Notes under the pieces: generated by a model | The model's input: only the letters and a program-made list of their open reading frames with translations | Told to the model about the DNA's origin: nothing | Database searches by the model: none | From: Desulfobacca sp. | GTDB taxonomy: Bacteria > Desulfobacterota > Desulfobaccia > Desulfobaccales > Desulfobaccaceae | Reading direction: 5' to 3' | DNA length: 43,282 bases | Assembly (NCBI GenBank): GCA_028695935.1 | Contig: JAQVHY010000010.1 | Coordinates: 1-43,282 of the forward strand | Shown here: one piece after another, positions 8,751-17,953 of the stretch | How positions within the stretch are numbered: position 1 is the first letter of the stretch | Layout of the letters: every line of letters begins with the position of its first letter | Program-made: the position numbers and the translations under genes

Positions 8751-9378
8751 GGTTTTGCCCTCATTGGTAGGGTTGCATATTTCCAAACCAAAATCGGTGT
8801 TGCCACTAAGGCTCGCTTTTTCACCTCCTCTAACGAAATGGTTACGCTGCTAAACTAAACATCCGGGCCGGACTAAATCTGCTCTATTTTCAGACCCTAT
8901 CCACGATCAACGGGGTTGTTGACCCCCCTTAGCTAATCGCCGATAATCTCCTTCATAATCCTAATCTTCAGTTCCAAAGTTGGCTGGCCGCAACGATCCT
9001 TCCTTTGAATATTCCGGTTTCAGGAATACCAGCCTGCAGTTGACAGCTTAGCCAGACAAATTTTTAACCTGCTTAAAATATATATTAGCAATTTTCAGAC
9101 CATAATTAATAAGTATTTAATTTTTTCTAACCATCTTATTTCACACTTAAAACAGGTATCTAAAATCTAGCTAACTATGCTTTTGTTCTATTTTTTAAAC
9201 ACTATGTTCAATAGGTGAATTATCATATTGGCCGGGGAACAGGGCACCCTACCATAAATATTTTAGAAAGACTTGGAAAGACGGCGAGGGGGTACAGAAG
9301 CGCAGTAAGGGATGGGGTGTGGGGGCACGCCGTGGCGTACCCCCTGATAGAGAATTTAGGGAGACCGATCCGGTCAGA
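8751..9378. other. AT-rich intergenic region without a gene
   Basis: No convincing coding sequence lies here on either strand. The part nearest 8751 is the 5' region of the minus-strand secreted-protein gene. The middle (about 9040-9210) is strongly AT-rich. Near the lectin gene's stop is an 8-bp perfect inverted repeat, GGGGGTAC (9288-9295) and GTACCCCC (9337-9344), with a 41-base spacer; it lies just downstream of that gene but has no U-tract. Confidence 0.6.
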
Positions 9379-10026
9379 TCACAATCGAGAGGTACTCCTG
9401 GTTCGGAATCGGGAAACCAAAGCCAGGCGTACCAGTATGGGAGTCAGAAGCAAGAAGCTGGGCGGAAGGGGAACAACTTGGGGTTGCATTTGGGCTTCAA
9501 CAATACCCAGCACCCCGCCGTCGCTTTGCGCAAACCAGGGACCGATATTGGGAACATCATTCCAGCCAGAAAACTCATCGTTCTCCCCAACGGTCCAGTT
9601 CATAACGGCATAGTGTTCGCCATCAGAGTTTTGATATTGTTCCCAGCCCGGTGCGGCGGTCCCCACCGTCATATTGTTGGGTTCGTCGGGGACCCAGTTA
9701 GTATAGGTTGATGACTGGTCACCAATCCAGACCCAGTTTCCTTCGCTGGCGGCATCGGTAAAACCGATCCAATAGTTGTAAGTATCACTGAAAGTATTCC
9801 GCAACCAGTCCTCTTCGGCGGCGTTATTGATGGTCACCAGGTAGCCGCCGAGTTGCTGGGCTTCGCTGGCGGCCTCGGTCCATTGGCCCACCTCCTGGGT
9901 CAAGGTATACCAATGTCCGGTGGCAGAGTTAAAAGACCACTGGTAGGCCGCGGCATCGTCTCCGAGGCTGCAGGTCAGCACCACTAGCAGGGACAGGGCT
10001 AAGATACCAAAAATTCGCATCGGCAA
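9379..10026 (-). CDS. C-type lectin domain protein with VPLP sorting tail
   Basis: A signal peptide is followed by a C-type lectin-like fold (about residues 30-180). Typical signatures are HWYTLTQEVGQWTEAASEAQ, GGYLVTINNAAEEDWLRN, WIGFTDAASEGNWVW, WVPDEPNN and a closing HYAVMNW...WND segment; the EPN and WND motifs are the calcium/sugar-binding type. The tail VVPLPPSFLLLTPILVRLAL plus arginines resembles a PEP-CTERM signal, though it lacks the usual glycine after the leucine run and is a weaker match than its neighbour. The start may be TTG at 10026 (5 bases after GGAG) or ATG at 10020 (11 bases after). It is probably a surface-anchored sugar-binding protein. It follows the same orientation as the other VPLP protein but is separated from it by about 630 bp, so a separate transcript is likely. 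Confidence 0.85.
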   Translation of the reverse strand: MPMRIFGILALSLLVVLTCSLGDDAAAYQWSFNSATGHWYTLTQEVGQWTEAASEAQQLGGYLVTINNAAEEDWLRNTFSDTYNYWIGFTDAASEGNWVWIGDQSSTYTNWVPDEPNNMTVGTAAPGWEQYQNSDGEHYAVMNWTVGENDEFSGWNDVPNIGPWFAQSDGGVLGIVEAQMQPQVVPLPPSFLLLTPILVRLALVSRFRTRSTSRL

Positions 10027-10328
10027 TTGCTCTCCTGTTTTGTAAGGTCATAATTTTTCTATTAAGTTATGCAAAATAAATGCCTTTCCCGGTAATTAGC
10101 TGTATGATTAATGCAACATGTTTATATAATTATACAAATAATGTTTCTTTTTTGAAATTCAGCATTAAATATTGGCATCCCCTGTTAAAATAATTGAACT
10201 TAATGTCCATTATTATAAATATCGGGGCAAAGCATGGGTTTTTTTCTGAAGCTTGGGTCGATAAATTTGTAGTTTGCCCTCATGGCTAATTTAGGGTGAC
10301 CAGGATGGGGACTTGAGGTAGGCTAGTT

Positions 10329-10398
10329 TTTATCCGTAAACTCCCCCGCCCCTGGTGGGAGGGGGTTGGGGAGAGGGGGACATTAACATGAAGGATTA
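10329..10398 (+). repeat. G-run dispersed repeat, partial copy 1
   Basis: The left half of the repeat: TTATCCGTAAACTCCCCCGC, then a G-rich stretch with four guanine runs of at least three, then ATTAACAT. The right half is missing. It lies just downstream of gatB on the opposite orientation. The rest of the 392-base gap (10027-10418) is AT-rich and shows no gene. Confidence 0.8.
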
Positions 10399-10418
10399 GG
10401 TACCGAGCACTAATCTGC

Positions 10419-11849
10419 CTATTTTTTGAGCAGACGGGCAAAGAGCTGGTTGACCAGCTTCGGGTTGGCCTGACCTTTGGTCTTTTTCATCATCTGGCCG
10501 ACGAAGAAACCCATGAGCTTGGTTTTGCCACCCTGATATTCGGCTACTTCCGGGGCATGGGCGGCCAGAATTTCTCGCGCCAGGGTCTCTAACGCGGCTT
10601 CGTCGCTGATCTGGACCAACCCGCGGGCCTGAACAATGGCTTCGGCCTCTTTACCACTGACAATCATTTCCTCAAATACCGCTTTGGCAATCTTACCGCT
10701 GATCGTCCCTTGCTCAATCAGGGACAACAGCCGGGCCAGGGCAGTCGGGGTCACCAGACAGGACTCAATGCCGCGTTCGGCCTTTTTCAGTTCCCGCAAC
10801 AGCTCGGACATGATCCAATTGCTGATCTGTTTAGGACGGTCAAATTGCTGGACGCAGTCCTCAAAGTACTGGGCCAGGGCCTTATCCCCGGTAAGCACGC
10901 CGGCGTCGTATTCCGGCAGGCCATAATCTGCCATAAATCGAGCCTTCTTGGCCTCGGGCAGCTCCGGCAGACTCTGGCGGACCGCCTCAATCCAGTCGGG
11001 GGAGATTTCGACCGGCACCAGGTCAGGGTCGGGGAAATAGCGGTAATCGTGAGCTTCTTCCTTACCGCGCATTGACAAGGTTTGATTCTGGGCCTCATCC
11101 CAGAGGCGGGTTTCTTGGATGACTGCCTCACCATTGATTAATAGCGCGCGTTGTCGTCGGATCTCATACTCCAGGGCCCGCTGCAGGTGCCGGAAGGAAT
11201 TCATATTTTTGAGTTCGGTACGGGTGCCTAACTCCTGGCTGCCCATGGGGCGCAAGGAGATATTAGCATCGCACCGCAGCGAGCCTTCTTCCATGTTGCC
11301 GTCGCAGATTTCTAAGTAAAGCAAGATATTACGTAAACTGCGGAGATATTCGACCGCGGCTTCGGGGCTGTGCAAATCAGGCTCGCTGACGATTTCAATC
11401 AGCGGTACCCCGGTGCGATTAAAATCGACGTAGCTCACCGGCCGCTGTTCATCATGGATAAGTTTACCGGCGTCCTCCTCCATATGAATGCGGCAGATGC
11501 GGACCTGCTGGCGAGTCCCATTAACCTCAATATTGATAAACCCGTGTTCCGCCAGGGGCAACTCATACTGGGAAATCTGGTAGCCTTTGGGGAGGTCGGG
11601 GTAAAAGTAGTTCTTGCGGGCAAAGCGACTCAGCGGGGCAATCTGGCAGTTGGTGGCCAGGCCCATCTTGATGGCAAATTCCACTACCTGTTTGTTCAAG
11701 ACCGGCAAGACCCCCGGCATCCCCAGGCATACCGGGCAGGTATGGGTATTGGGCGGGGCCCCGAAGCTGGTGCTGCAACCACAAAAAATTTTGCTCTGGG
11801 TCAATAACTGGGCGTGGACTTCCAGGCCAATAACTGGTTCGTATTCCAT
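10419..11849 (-). CDS. gatB: Asp/Glu-tRNA amidotransferase subunit B
   Basis: GatB binds misacylated Glu-tRNA(Gln) or Asp-tRNA(Asn), activates the acyl group with ATP and transamidates it using ammonia channelled from GatA. The 476-residue length is normal. The start [15 protein letters not shown] is the family's hallmark. Two zinc-site Cys pairs appear (FCGC and CPVC within the first 42 residues). [14 protein letters not shown] is the conserved catalytic-cradle segment. The C-terminal part (about 330-476) is the tRNA-binding GatB/YqeY helical domain. gatA and gatC are not adjacent, so the complex must be encoded in pieces. The gene lies 180 bp after thi4 on the same strand and is followed by a G-run repeat rather than a standard terminator. 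Confidence 0.97.
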   Translation of the reverse strand: MEYEPVIGLEVHAQLLTQSKIFCGCSTSFGAPPNTHTCPVCLGMPGVLPVLNKQVVEFAIKMGLATNCQIAPLSRFARKNYFYPDLPKGYQISQYELPLAEHGFINIEVNGTRQQVRICRIHMEEDAGKLIHDEQRPVSYVDFNRTGVPLIEIVSEPDLHSPEAAVEYLRSLRNILLYLEICDGNMEEGSLRCDANISLRPMGSQELGTRTELKNMNSFRHLQRALEYEIRRQRALLINGEAVIQETRLWDEAQNQTLSMRGKEEAHDYRYFPDPDLVPVEISPDWIEAVRQSLPELPEAKKARFMADYGLPEYDAGVLTGDKALAQYFEDCVQQFDRPKQISNWIMSELLRELKKAERGIESCLVTPTALARLLSLIEQGTISGKIAKAVFEEMIVSGKEAEAIVQARGLVQISDEAALETLAREILAAHAPEVAEYQGGKTKLMGFFVGQMMKKTKGQANPKLVNQLFARLLKK

Positions 11850-12029
11850 CTTTTTAATGCAATAAAATTTAATTTTAAACTTAATTTAGGCTTATTTCAA
11901 TGGCACCGGCAATAGGGCCAAGGCACTTACAAAAACAGCTCCCTCGGCCAAGTCCCCTATTAAGCAAGTAACCGACCCCAAATGACAAGCTGCTTTGTGA
12001 CCGACATAATAACTGTGGCCGGAAGTATT

Positions 12030-12815
12030 TTACTCCGCGGCCAAGCGAGCCTCGATAAGTTCGGCGGCCCGCTCTCCGGACAGCAGCATGCCCCCGAAAA
12101 TCGGCCCCATGCGATTGGTGCCCCAACTGGCGGTGGCGGCCATACCGGAGACAAACAACCCCGGATAAACTTCTTGGCTATACTCTACGGTTTGGGCTTC
12201 GCCGACATCGGCCCACATGGAGCGTTCCCCCATGATGCCGCCGGTTTCGGTAAACAGCGCCGCCGGGGGGTTTTTCCGCAGAAAGACCTTGACAATATCG
12301 ACGTCATGGCCGGTGGCATCGATCACGTATTTGCTGCGGATAGTCATGGGATCAACGTGGAGACCGGCGATCTCCACCGGCGACCAGCCAATGACCAAGC
12401 CGGTAACCCGATTTTCCCGCACCATGACATCTTCGACGTGAATGCAATTGAATAATCGGGCTCCGGCCTTCATGGCCTTAGAACCCAGCGTGGTCACGGC
12501 CTCAATGGCATCGGCAGTATAATAACCCTGGTCATAGGGCCGGGAAGTGATGTCTAATTCATCCAGCAGGTGTTTGGCGGCCTCCTGAACGACGATTTCG
12601 TTAAACATCATGCCGCCGCCCCACATCCCGCCACCAATAGTCAATTTACGTTCAAAAATGGCCACCTTACGCCGTTTCTGGCCCAACCGCCAGCCAGCCA
12701 CTAGCCCCGACACCCCCCCGCCGACGATGGCGACATCGAGATCCACACAAGCCAACAATTTTTCCATAAAGCGCTCTATGATCGCCCGGGTTATAATGGT
12801 TTCATCCAAGACCAT
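12030..12815 (-). CDS. thi4: Thi4-family thiazole synthase, no donor cysteine
   Basis: Thi4 proteins make the ADP-thiazole precursor of thiamine from NAD, glycine and a sulfur source. The 261-residue protein has the Rossmann motif [18 protein letters not shown], the family segment [12 protein letters not shown], the TGHD motif at 168-171, and the C-terminal [19 protein letters not shown]. In yeast Thi4 a Cys shortly after the GHD motif gives up its sulfur in a suicide reaction. Here the only cysteines are at residues 23 and 124 and the stretch after GHD ([10 protein letters not shown]) has none, so it should be the catalytic type that uses free sulfide, as in methanogens. Some archaeal relatives are annotated as ribose-1,5-bisphosphate isomerase. 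The start has AGGAG 9 bases ahead. I found no TPP riboswitch in the leader. Confidence 0.93.
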   Translation of the reverse strand: MVLDETIITRAIIERFMEKLLACVDLDVAIVGGGVSGLVAGWRLGQKRRKVAIFERKLTIGGGMWGGGMMFNEIVVQEAAKHLLDELDITSRPYDQGYYTADAIEAVTTLGSKAMKAGARLFNCIHVEDVMVRENRVTGLVIGWSPVEIAGLHVDPMTIRSKYVIDATGHDVDIVKVFLRKNPPAALFTETGGIMGERSMWADVGEAQTVEYSQEVYPGLFVSGMAATASWGTNRMGPIFGGMLLSGERAAELIEARLAAE

Positions 12816-12879
12816 GTGATTATTCTCCTTTTTAGCATTACTGCCAGGCTAGTCAGTATCAATCCGGAAAGCCGGTTTC

Positions 12880-13006
12880 TCTACACCTTAGATGGAGGGG
12901 GTAGGGTGGGAGTTAAAAAAATATAATCTGATCTCAAAATGTTAAGATTAACGTCCCCCTCCCCCCAACCCCCTCCCACCAGGGGCGGGGGAGTTTCCGA
13001 ATGATT
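12880..13006 (-). repeat. G-run dispersed repeat, full copy 2 (reverse)
   Basis: Read on the minus strand this matches the copy at 30655 along its whole length: CATTCGGAAACTCCCCCGCC, the G-run block, TTAACATTTTGAGAT, an AT-rich centre, then CCCACCCTACCCCCTCC. It sits between the DUF4340 gene and thi4. Confidence 0.85.
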
Positions 13007-13075
13007 ACTAGTTAACTGTTACCTTTAGGTCCACTTAAACCGTTGTACTGACATCCCACCGCGCCGCTCCGGGCT

Positions 13076-14428
13076 TCACTGGGAGGAGGACTCGGGACTG
13101 GGGGCGGCTAACAAATTATCCAATTCTTGTCGCCAGTTAGCAAACGACCTGGCAGACACCAGGGCGTTGAGGGTCTGATCTCCCTGGGTAGCCCGCACTG
13201 GCAGTTGGTCAGCTGGCTGGGCCTTGCCGGCCTCCAATTTCAACCGTAACTTATCTTCCGCCCCATAAAGCTGCAAAATAACATCCGGATCTTTAAGGTT
13301 AAAACGGTCAGCGGGCACTAGTCGCTGATATTCCAGTTCCTTCAGTCTCCACAACAGACTACTCAACCGGATGATCGGTTTTTTCTCCACCCGGCCATCC
13401 GGAAGGGTAAGTCGTAAAGCATCTTTTTCTCGGATAACCTGATATTGCTGGTTGGGGGTGCCCCAAGTCAGCTTTTCCACGTCGCTCTCGGTCCCGCTCC
13501 AGAGCCGCCGATCTTCCAGTTGCGCCCAGGAGGTCGGCAGCCCGGTTAACAGTTCCAGATTTACCAGGGTAATGGGTGAGGTCCCTGATTTATGGGCATA
13601 ACACAGCTTATCCTTTTCGGCTCCTAACAGCAAGGTTTCCTGCTGCTTATCATAGGATACGGTCAGGCGCGCCGCGGGCTTCGGGGCCAAACCATATTTT
13701 TTAAGATTTTCGGGTTTTTCGGACACAAATTCTTGCGCCTGCAGGCTGCTGAGCTGACGAATTAGCGACGCCACCTTGTCCGACCGGATGCGAGTTTTCG
13801 GTTGACCTTTCAAGGTCCAGGTCTGGGAACCGGTTCTTTCTAAATCTACATTGAGTTTGCCAGTTTGAATCTGAAGTTCTTTAACCTGGTCCGCCGAAAA
13901 ACTAAAAATCTTTTTATCCCGCAGGGCCATAAGATCTTTATCCAGGGCTTCTTTATCGACCGCACTGATCAATAACACTTTACCGGTGGGATCGCTCTGG
14001 GCGTAATAGCCCCGACCGCCGGGGACTTTATCGCCGATGCGGACCTGATAAGCCTTGGCTTCAATCGTAAATTCTACCGTCAGGCAGGGGTGATCCAGAC
14101 CATATTCCGCTAGTTTTCCTGACTCGACCTCCAGTTCCCGCTGTTTTTCCAAGCCCGCCAGAGTTTCCGCCAATGAGTTGATAGTAAAATCGGCGCCCGG
14201 GGTCTTTATGGGTTTGACAATCTGCCAGTTCTTATCCTTGGCGAGCTCGACCTCTTGATGATCACGTTTGAAGGTGATAGCCTTAATATTTTCAGCCGAA
14301 ACCGCAAAAATCTTTTTGGCCGCCTTATCCTGCGCGGCTTGGCGGGACTGGTAAAGTTCCGAGATTAAAAAGCCTCCCGCCACGACCAGCAAGACGATCA
14401 GATAGGGCAAGAGCTTTTTGGCACTCAT
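13076..14428 (-). CDS. DUF4340 domain protein, last gene of the gld-like operon
   Basis: The 450-residue protein has an N-terminal membrane anchor (LLPYLIVLLVVAGGFLI, residues 6-22), and the rest should face the periplasm. It matches the DUF4340 family in layout: repeated copies of a segment of the type WQIVKPIKTPGADFTINSL and WTLKGQPKTRIRSDKVASL, each followed by a linker with LxxYGL (AEYGLDHP, KKYGLAPKP). These proteins are regularly found as the last gene after an ABC ATPase, an ABC-2 permease and a GldG-like protein, as here. The start overlaps the gldG-like stop by four bases (ATGA). Function is unknown; a periplasmic partner of the transporter is the contextual inference. Confidence 0.88.
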   Translation of the reverse strand: MSAKKLLPYLIVLLVVAGGFLISELYQSRQAAQDKAAKKIFAVSAENIKAITFKRDHQEVELAKDKNWQIVKPIKTPGADFTINSLAETLAGLEKQRELEVESGKLAEYGLDHPCLTVEFTIEAKAYQVRIGDKVPGGRGYYAQSDPTGKVLLISAVDKEALDKDLMALRDKKIFSFSADQVKELQIQTGKLNVDLERTGSQTWTLKGQPKTRIRSDKVASLIRQLSSLQAQEFVSEKPENLKKYGLAPKPAARLTVSYDKQQETLLLGAEKDKLCYAHKSGTSPITLVNLELLTGLPTSWAQLEDRRLWSGTESDVEKLTWGTPNQQYQVIREKDALRLTLPDGRVEKKPIIRLSSLLWRLKELEYQRLVPADRFNLKDPDVILQLYGAEDKLRLKLEAGKAQPADQLPVRATQGDQTLNALVSARSFANWRQELDNLLAAPSPESSSQ

Positions 14429-15900
14429 CGCCGTCTCCTGCGTCTGAGGTAGGCATTAACCCCGGCCACCACCATGGCCAGCGGAATAACCACCAGCGAG
14501 ATCAACAGCAACACCCAGGTCTGGTAACCGGTGAGCATCAGCGGCTGCGATTTTTTCTCCTGTCGCCCCACGGTGATCTGGCTTACTTCCTGGGCCAGAA
14601 AATTAACCGTATTCAAAAACAGGTCGCCATTGCCCGACAGGTTAAAATAGGTATTATCGGCAAACTTGGTATTTCCAAAAACCGCCAAATAATCAGTCTG
14701 TTTATCATCTTTGGCTTCGATTTTAGCCTTATCTGGTTTTTTTTCTTGGTTTTTATCTGCTGAAGTTGCCGACGGTTCCGAACTCTGCTGACTACCCGGG
14801 GGTCGAATCTCAGCCAGGACCGCCAGAGTAAATGGTCCCTTCTGATCTTGCCCGGCCTCAAACCCGACCTTACCGGCTCTGATCCAATCCTGACCGGTTT
14901 TAGCCCAACTACTCTCCATGGTGGTCGCCAGCGGGAAGAGATGGACGGACTCGGGGCTTTTTTCCTTGAGATTAAGGGGTCGAGCCAGGGGGAACAGGGT
15001 CACCACATTGGTAAAGTCCTGGGTTATCTGGTGCGTCCCATAGTTAATCACCATGGGCATATTGACGCTGGCGCCCAAGGCCTGGCTGACCTGGTTGACA
15101 TCCAGGATCATCCGATCATCAAGATCGATCCCGTAAGCCGCGAAAAAATCCTTCAAGCCCCCGTCCTTATAAGGCTCCAACAGCACCAACAAGCGCCCGC
15201 CGTTATCCAGATAGGTTTTCAGGGCACTGACTTCATTGGGGAAAAGCGGTTTTTCGGGGCCCGCCAGCACCACTACCGCGGCATCGGGCGGCACCTGGGG
15301 CTGGGCCAGCAGATTAAGGCTGTTTACTACAAAGCCCTCATTCTCCAGGGCCTGCCTGGCGGTCTGAAAGCCCTCGCGCCCGGCATCGGCGATACTGCGT
15401 TCGCCGTGGCCGGTCAGAAAATAGATCTTTTTCTGATCCGGGTTCAGCAACTTGCGGATCGTCGCAGCCAGGGTGTCCTCAGTGGTATTGTTGGCCATCT
15501 GCTTGCGGCCGTGGTATTCTATCAGAACATTGCCCGGAAAACGATAACCGGCCTGTTGGGCAACCAGGGGATGGCGTTCGGGATCGACAAAATCGTACGA
15601 AATCAGGCGATTCTGATAACGATAATTTTCCAGCACTTCTTTGGCCGCCTGCCGTTCGGACTGGCCTTCGGGATAAAAGACCGTCATCTTGAGCGGCTCC
15701 TTGACCTGAGCCAGTAATTTTTTGGTGGTCACACTTAAAGATTGGCTCTTCTCGGCGGTTAGATCCCAACGCCAATGGTAGCGTTCCGACAGCAAGGACA
15801 AAAAAGTCAGAATAATCAGGACTACCACGACCGCCATGGCCGAGCCGGTGCCATAGATCAAGGTCCTTTTGGTTTTTAAATCTGCCAGCCTCATGCTCAT
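14425..15900 (-). CDS. GldG-like ABC transporter auxiliary protein
   Basis: This 491-residue protein has one N-terminal membrane helix (about 16-37) and one near the C-terminus (WVLLLISLVVIPLAMVVAGV) before a run of arginines. The periplasmic domain between them is of the GldG / ABC-type auxiliary transport family: DLTAEKSQSLSVTTKKLL near the start, IYFLTGHGERSI, VVVLAGPEKPLFPNEVSALK and GGRLLVLLEPYKDGGL. A low-complexity Lys/Asp/Glu linker lies at about 375-400. In gliding Bacteroidetes, GldG works with GldA and GldF, but outside that group the same three genes occur in non-gliding bacteria with no known substrate. It overlaps both neighbours by four bases, which indicates tight translational coupling. 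Confidence 0.88.
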   Translation of the reverse strand: MSMRLADLKTKRTLIYGTGSAMAVVVVLIILTFLSLLSERYHWRWDLTAEKSQSLSVTTKKLLAQVKEPLKMTVFYPEGQSERQAAKEVLENYRYQNRLISYDFVDPERHPLVAQQAGYRFPGNVLIEYHGRKQMANNTTEDTLAATIRKLLNPDQKKIYFLTGHGERSIADAGREGFQTARQALENEGFVVNSLNLLAQPQVPPDAAVVVLAGPEKPLFPNEVSALKTYLDNGGRLLVLLEPYKDGGLKDFFAAYGIDLDDRMILDVNQVSQALGASVNMPMVINYGTHQITQDFTNVVTLFPLARPLNLKEKSPESVHLFPLATTMESSWAKTGQDWIRAGKVGFEAGQDQKGPFTLAVLAEIRPPGSQQSSEPSATSADKNQEKKPDKAKIEAKDDKQTDYLAVFGNTKFADNTYFNLSGNGDLFLNTVNFLAQEVSQITVGRQEKKSQPLMLTGYQTWVLLLISLVVIPLAMVVAGVNAYLRRRRRR

Positions 15901-16667
15901 CCTCTCCAGCGCCGGGATTCTAACTGTCGTTTGGTCAAAAATAGGAAGAAATAGATAAATATAAAATAATATAATAGATCCCGGGTATCAATTATCCCGC
16001 GCGAAAAGGTTTCAAAATGGCTCATTAAGGAGATATATTTAAAAAAGCCTTGCCACCCCGAGGGACCCAGTTCCTCGTACCAGCCGATGACCCAAAAGAG
16101 TAATAACAGGCCGAAGCTAATCACCGCGGCAATAATCTGATTTTCGGTGAGCGTGGAGCTGAAAATACCCAGCGCTAAAAAGGCCGCGCCTAATAAGAAT
16201 AGGCCCAGGTAACCGGTAAAGATCTGGCCCCAATCCAAGGTGGTGATCCAGGCCATTAACAGGGCATAGATCAGGGTGATTGCCAACAGGACCCCGTAAA
16301 TCAATAAGGCGGCCAGGAATTTGCCCAGAATCACCCCCCAATCGGTCAGCGGATAGGTGAACAACAGCTCGGCAGTCCCCGCCCGTTTTTCCTCGGCAAA
16401 CAGACGCATGGTGACCAACGGCACCATAAACAAGAATACCACTGCCAGGGTGCCAAATAAGGGGCGAAAGACCATCTGCAAAGCATTTAACTGCGAGGCC
16501 AGATAAGGATTCTGACTGGCCTGAAAACTGAGCAGATTGTAATAGGCCACGTTCGAGAAAAAGAAATACCCCCCGAGCAGGAGAAAAAAGGTGCCGGTGA
16601 GATAAAAGATGGGGGTGCTGAAATAGACCACCAGTTCTTTGCGCCAAACCGCCAGACAACCGCTCAC
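15897..16667 (-). CDS. ABC-2 type permease, GldF-like
   Basis: The 256-residue protein has six hydrophobic segments, starting with FYLTGTFFLLLGGYFFF and ending with LYYFIFIYFFLFLTKRQLES. The segment MRLFAEEKRAGTAELLFTYP is the classic ABC-2 permease motif that follows the second membrane span. It is the membrane partner of the ATPase encoded just upstream, with a four-base overlap on each side. Substrate is unknown. Length and motif agree with GldF and related YhhJ-type permeases. Confidence 0.9.
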   Translation of the reverse strand: MSGCLAVWRKELVVYFSTPIFYLTGTFFLLLGGYFFFSNVAYYNLLSFQASQNPYLASQLNALQMVFRPLFGTLAVVFLFMVPLVTMRLFAEEKRAGTAELLFTYPLTDWGVILGKFLAALLIYGVLLAITLIYALLMAWITTLDWGQIFTGYLGLFLLGAAFLALGIFSSTLTENQIIAAVISFGLLLLFWVIGWYEELGPSGWQGFFKYISLMSHFETFSRGIIDTRDLLYYFIFIYFFLFLTKRQLESRRWRG

Positions 16668-17608
16668 GCTGCTTTATCCTCTGCTTCGCTTTCTTCGGTA
16701 ACCAGATTAAGGAAGACGTCCTCCAGGGTGAATTCCTGGGCTTTGAGTTCCAATAGCTCCCAACCGGCCTGCACTACCTGGCGGGCCAGGGTCGGTCGCA
16801 GCTCTTGGCCTTTTTCCACCTCCAGCAGGTAATAGCCATTACCGCGGGCCGTCACTCCCTTGATCCCGGACAGGGCCTTTAAGGTTGCGACAATCTTATC
16901 TTCGGACCCCTTAATCACCATGGCCAGGCGGGAACTTTCACCTAACTCCCGGGTCAGGTTGGCCGGGGTGTCACTGGCGACAATCTGCCCGCGATTGATG
17001 ATAATCACCCGCTGACAGAGCTGACTGACTTCGGGCAGGATGTGACTGCTTAAAAATACCGTATGCTCACCGGCCAGTTCCTTGATTAACTGCCGGATTT
17101 CGACGATTTGGGTAGGGTCCAGGCCGATGGTCGGTTCATCCAGAATCAACAGTGGTGGCCGGTTGAGCAAGGCCTGGGCCAGCCCCAGCCGCTGCCGGTA
17201 GCCTTTGGACAGCGAGCTGATCAAGGTATGGCGCACGTTTTCCAGGCCACAGTCGGCCAGCACCCGATCAATTTCGATCTTTTGTTTCCGGCTGTCCACG
17301 CCCTTGGCCTGAGCCGCAAAGCTTAAGAATTGGCTGACCTCCAGATCTCGATAGAGCGGGACATTCTCGGGCAAGTAGCCTAGCGAGCGCCGGACCTCCA
17401 GGGGTTGAGTCAGGCAATCATAGCCATTGATGGTAGCAGTACCTGAAGTAGGCGGCATGTACCCGGCCAGAATCTTCAAAGTAGTGGTCTTACCCGCGGC
17501 GTTAGGCCCCAAAAAACCGACGATTTCGCCATCGGCGATCTCAAAATTGAGCCTCCAGATGGCCAGGGTGGGCCCGTAATATTTGGTCAAGTCCTGAATC
17601 TCGATCAT
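16664..17608 (-). CDS. ABC transporter ATP-binding protein, GldA-like
   Basis: The 314-residue ATPase has Walker A GPNAAGKTT (near residue 34), Q-loop region LGYLPENVPLYRDL, signature LSKGYRQRLGLAQAL, Walker B LLILDEPTIGLDP and switch His in LSSHILPEV. A C-terminal extension of about 80 residues follows the nucleotide-binding domain, as in ABC-2/GldA-type ATPases. It is the first gene of a four-gene minus-strand operon (ATPase, permease, GldG-like, DUF4340), all joined by four-base overlaps. The shared upstream region with amt (17609-17953) must hold its promoter, but I see no convincing consensus on that strand. Confidence 0.93.
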   Translation of the reverse strand: MIEIQDLTKYYGPTLAIWRLNFEIADGEIVGFLGPNAAGKTTTLKILAGYMPPTSGTATINGYDCLTQPLEVRRSLGYLPENVPLYRDLEVSQFLSFAAQAKGVDSRKQKIEIDRVLADCGLENVRHTLISSLSKGYRQRLGLAQALLNRPPLLILDEPTIGLDPTQIVEIRQLIKELAGEHTVFLSSHILPEVSQLCQRVIIINRGQIVASDTPANLTRELGESSRLAMVIKGSEDKIVATLKALSGIKGVTARGNGYYLLEVEKGQELRPTLARQVVQAGWELLELKAQEFTLEDVFLNLVTEESEAEDKAA

Positions 17609-17893
17609 AAGCGCGAAACCTCACGGCCCGGCCCTGATTTTGCCGCCGGGCTGACAACCTCAAATTATTACAAATATCAAAAAATAGTTAGGGTCGCAAT
17701 AGATTTTTCCGTGGCGATCGGGTGGGGTTGGTTCCGGGATGTTAATTTGATGCTTAAATTTGGCTTCCTAACCTAGCCCAGACGGCCTCGTTTAATCCCA
17801 ATTTAATTACAATTTCGTCATATTTCTTTGCAAATATATACAATTATGTAAGATTGCAAAAATTTAACTAGCTGAAAAAACTAATATATACAG

Positions 17894-17911
17894 TTGGACT
17901 CAATCTTGCCT
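17894..17911 (+). promoter_or_regulatory. Sigma-54-type promoter of the amt operon
   Basis: TTGGACTCAATCTTGCCT carries the invariant GG (17896-17897) and GC (17908-17909) exactly 10 bases apart, with TTGG and TTGC contexts close to the -24/-12 consensus. It lies about 45 bp before the amt start codon. Ammonium transporter and P-II operons are classic sigma-54/NtrC targets. I did not find a clear NtrC-binding palindrome upstream. The rest of the 345-base gap is AT-rich and shows no gene. Confidence 0.6.
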
Positions 17912-17953
17912 ATCTTTAAGACCATCATCTACTAATTCAAAGGAGGGCTGATC

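Noticed and set aside
12816-13075. TPP riboswitch upstream of thi4
   Set aside because: The minus-strand leader lacks the CTGAGA and ACCTGA-type core elements; the region is mostly the dispersed repeat.
14848-15717. 289-codon open frame on the plus strand inside the gldG-like gene
   Set aside because: A shadow of the minus-strand gene, which has clear family motifs and operon overlaps.
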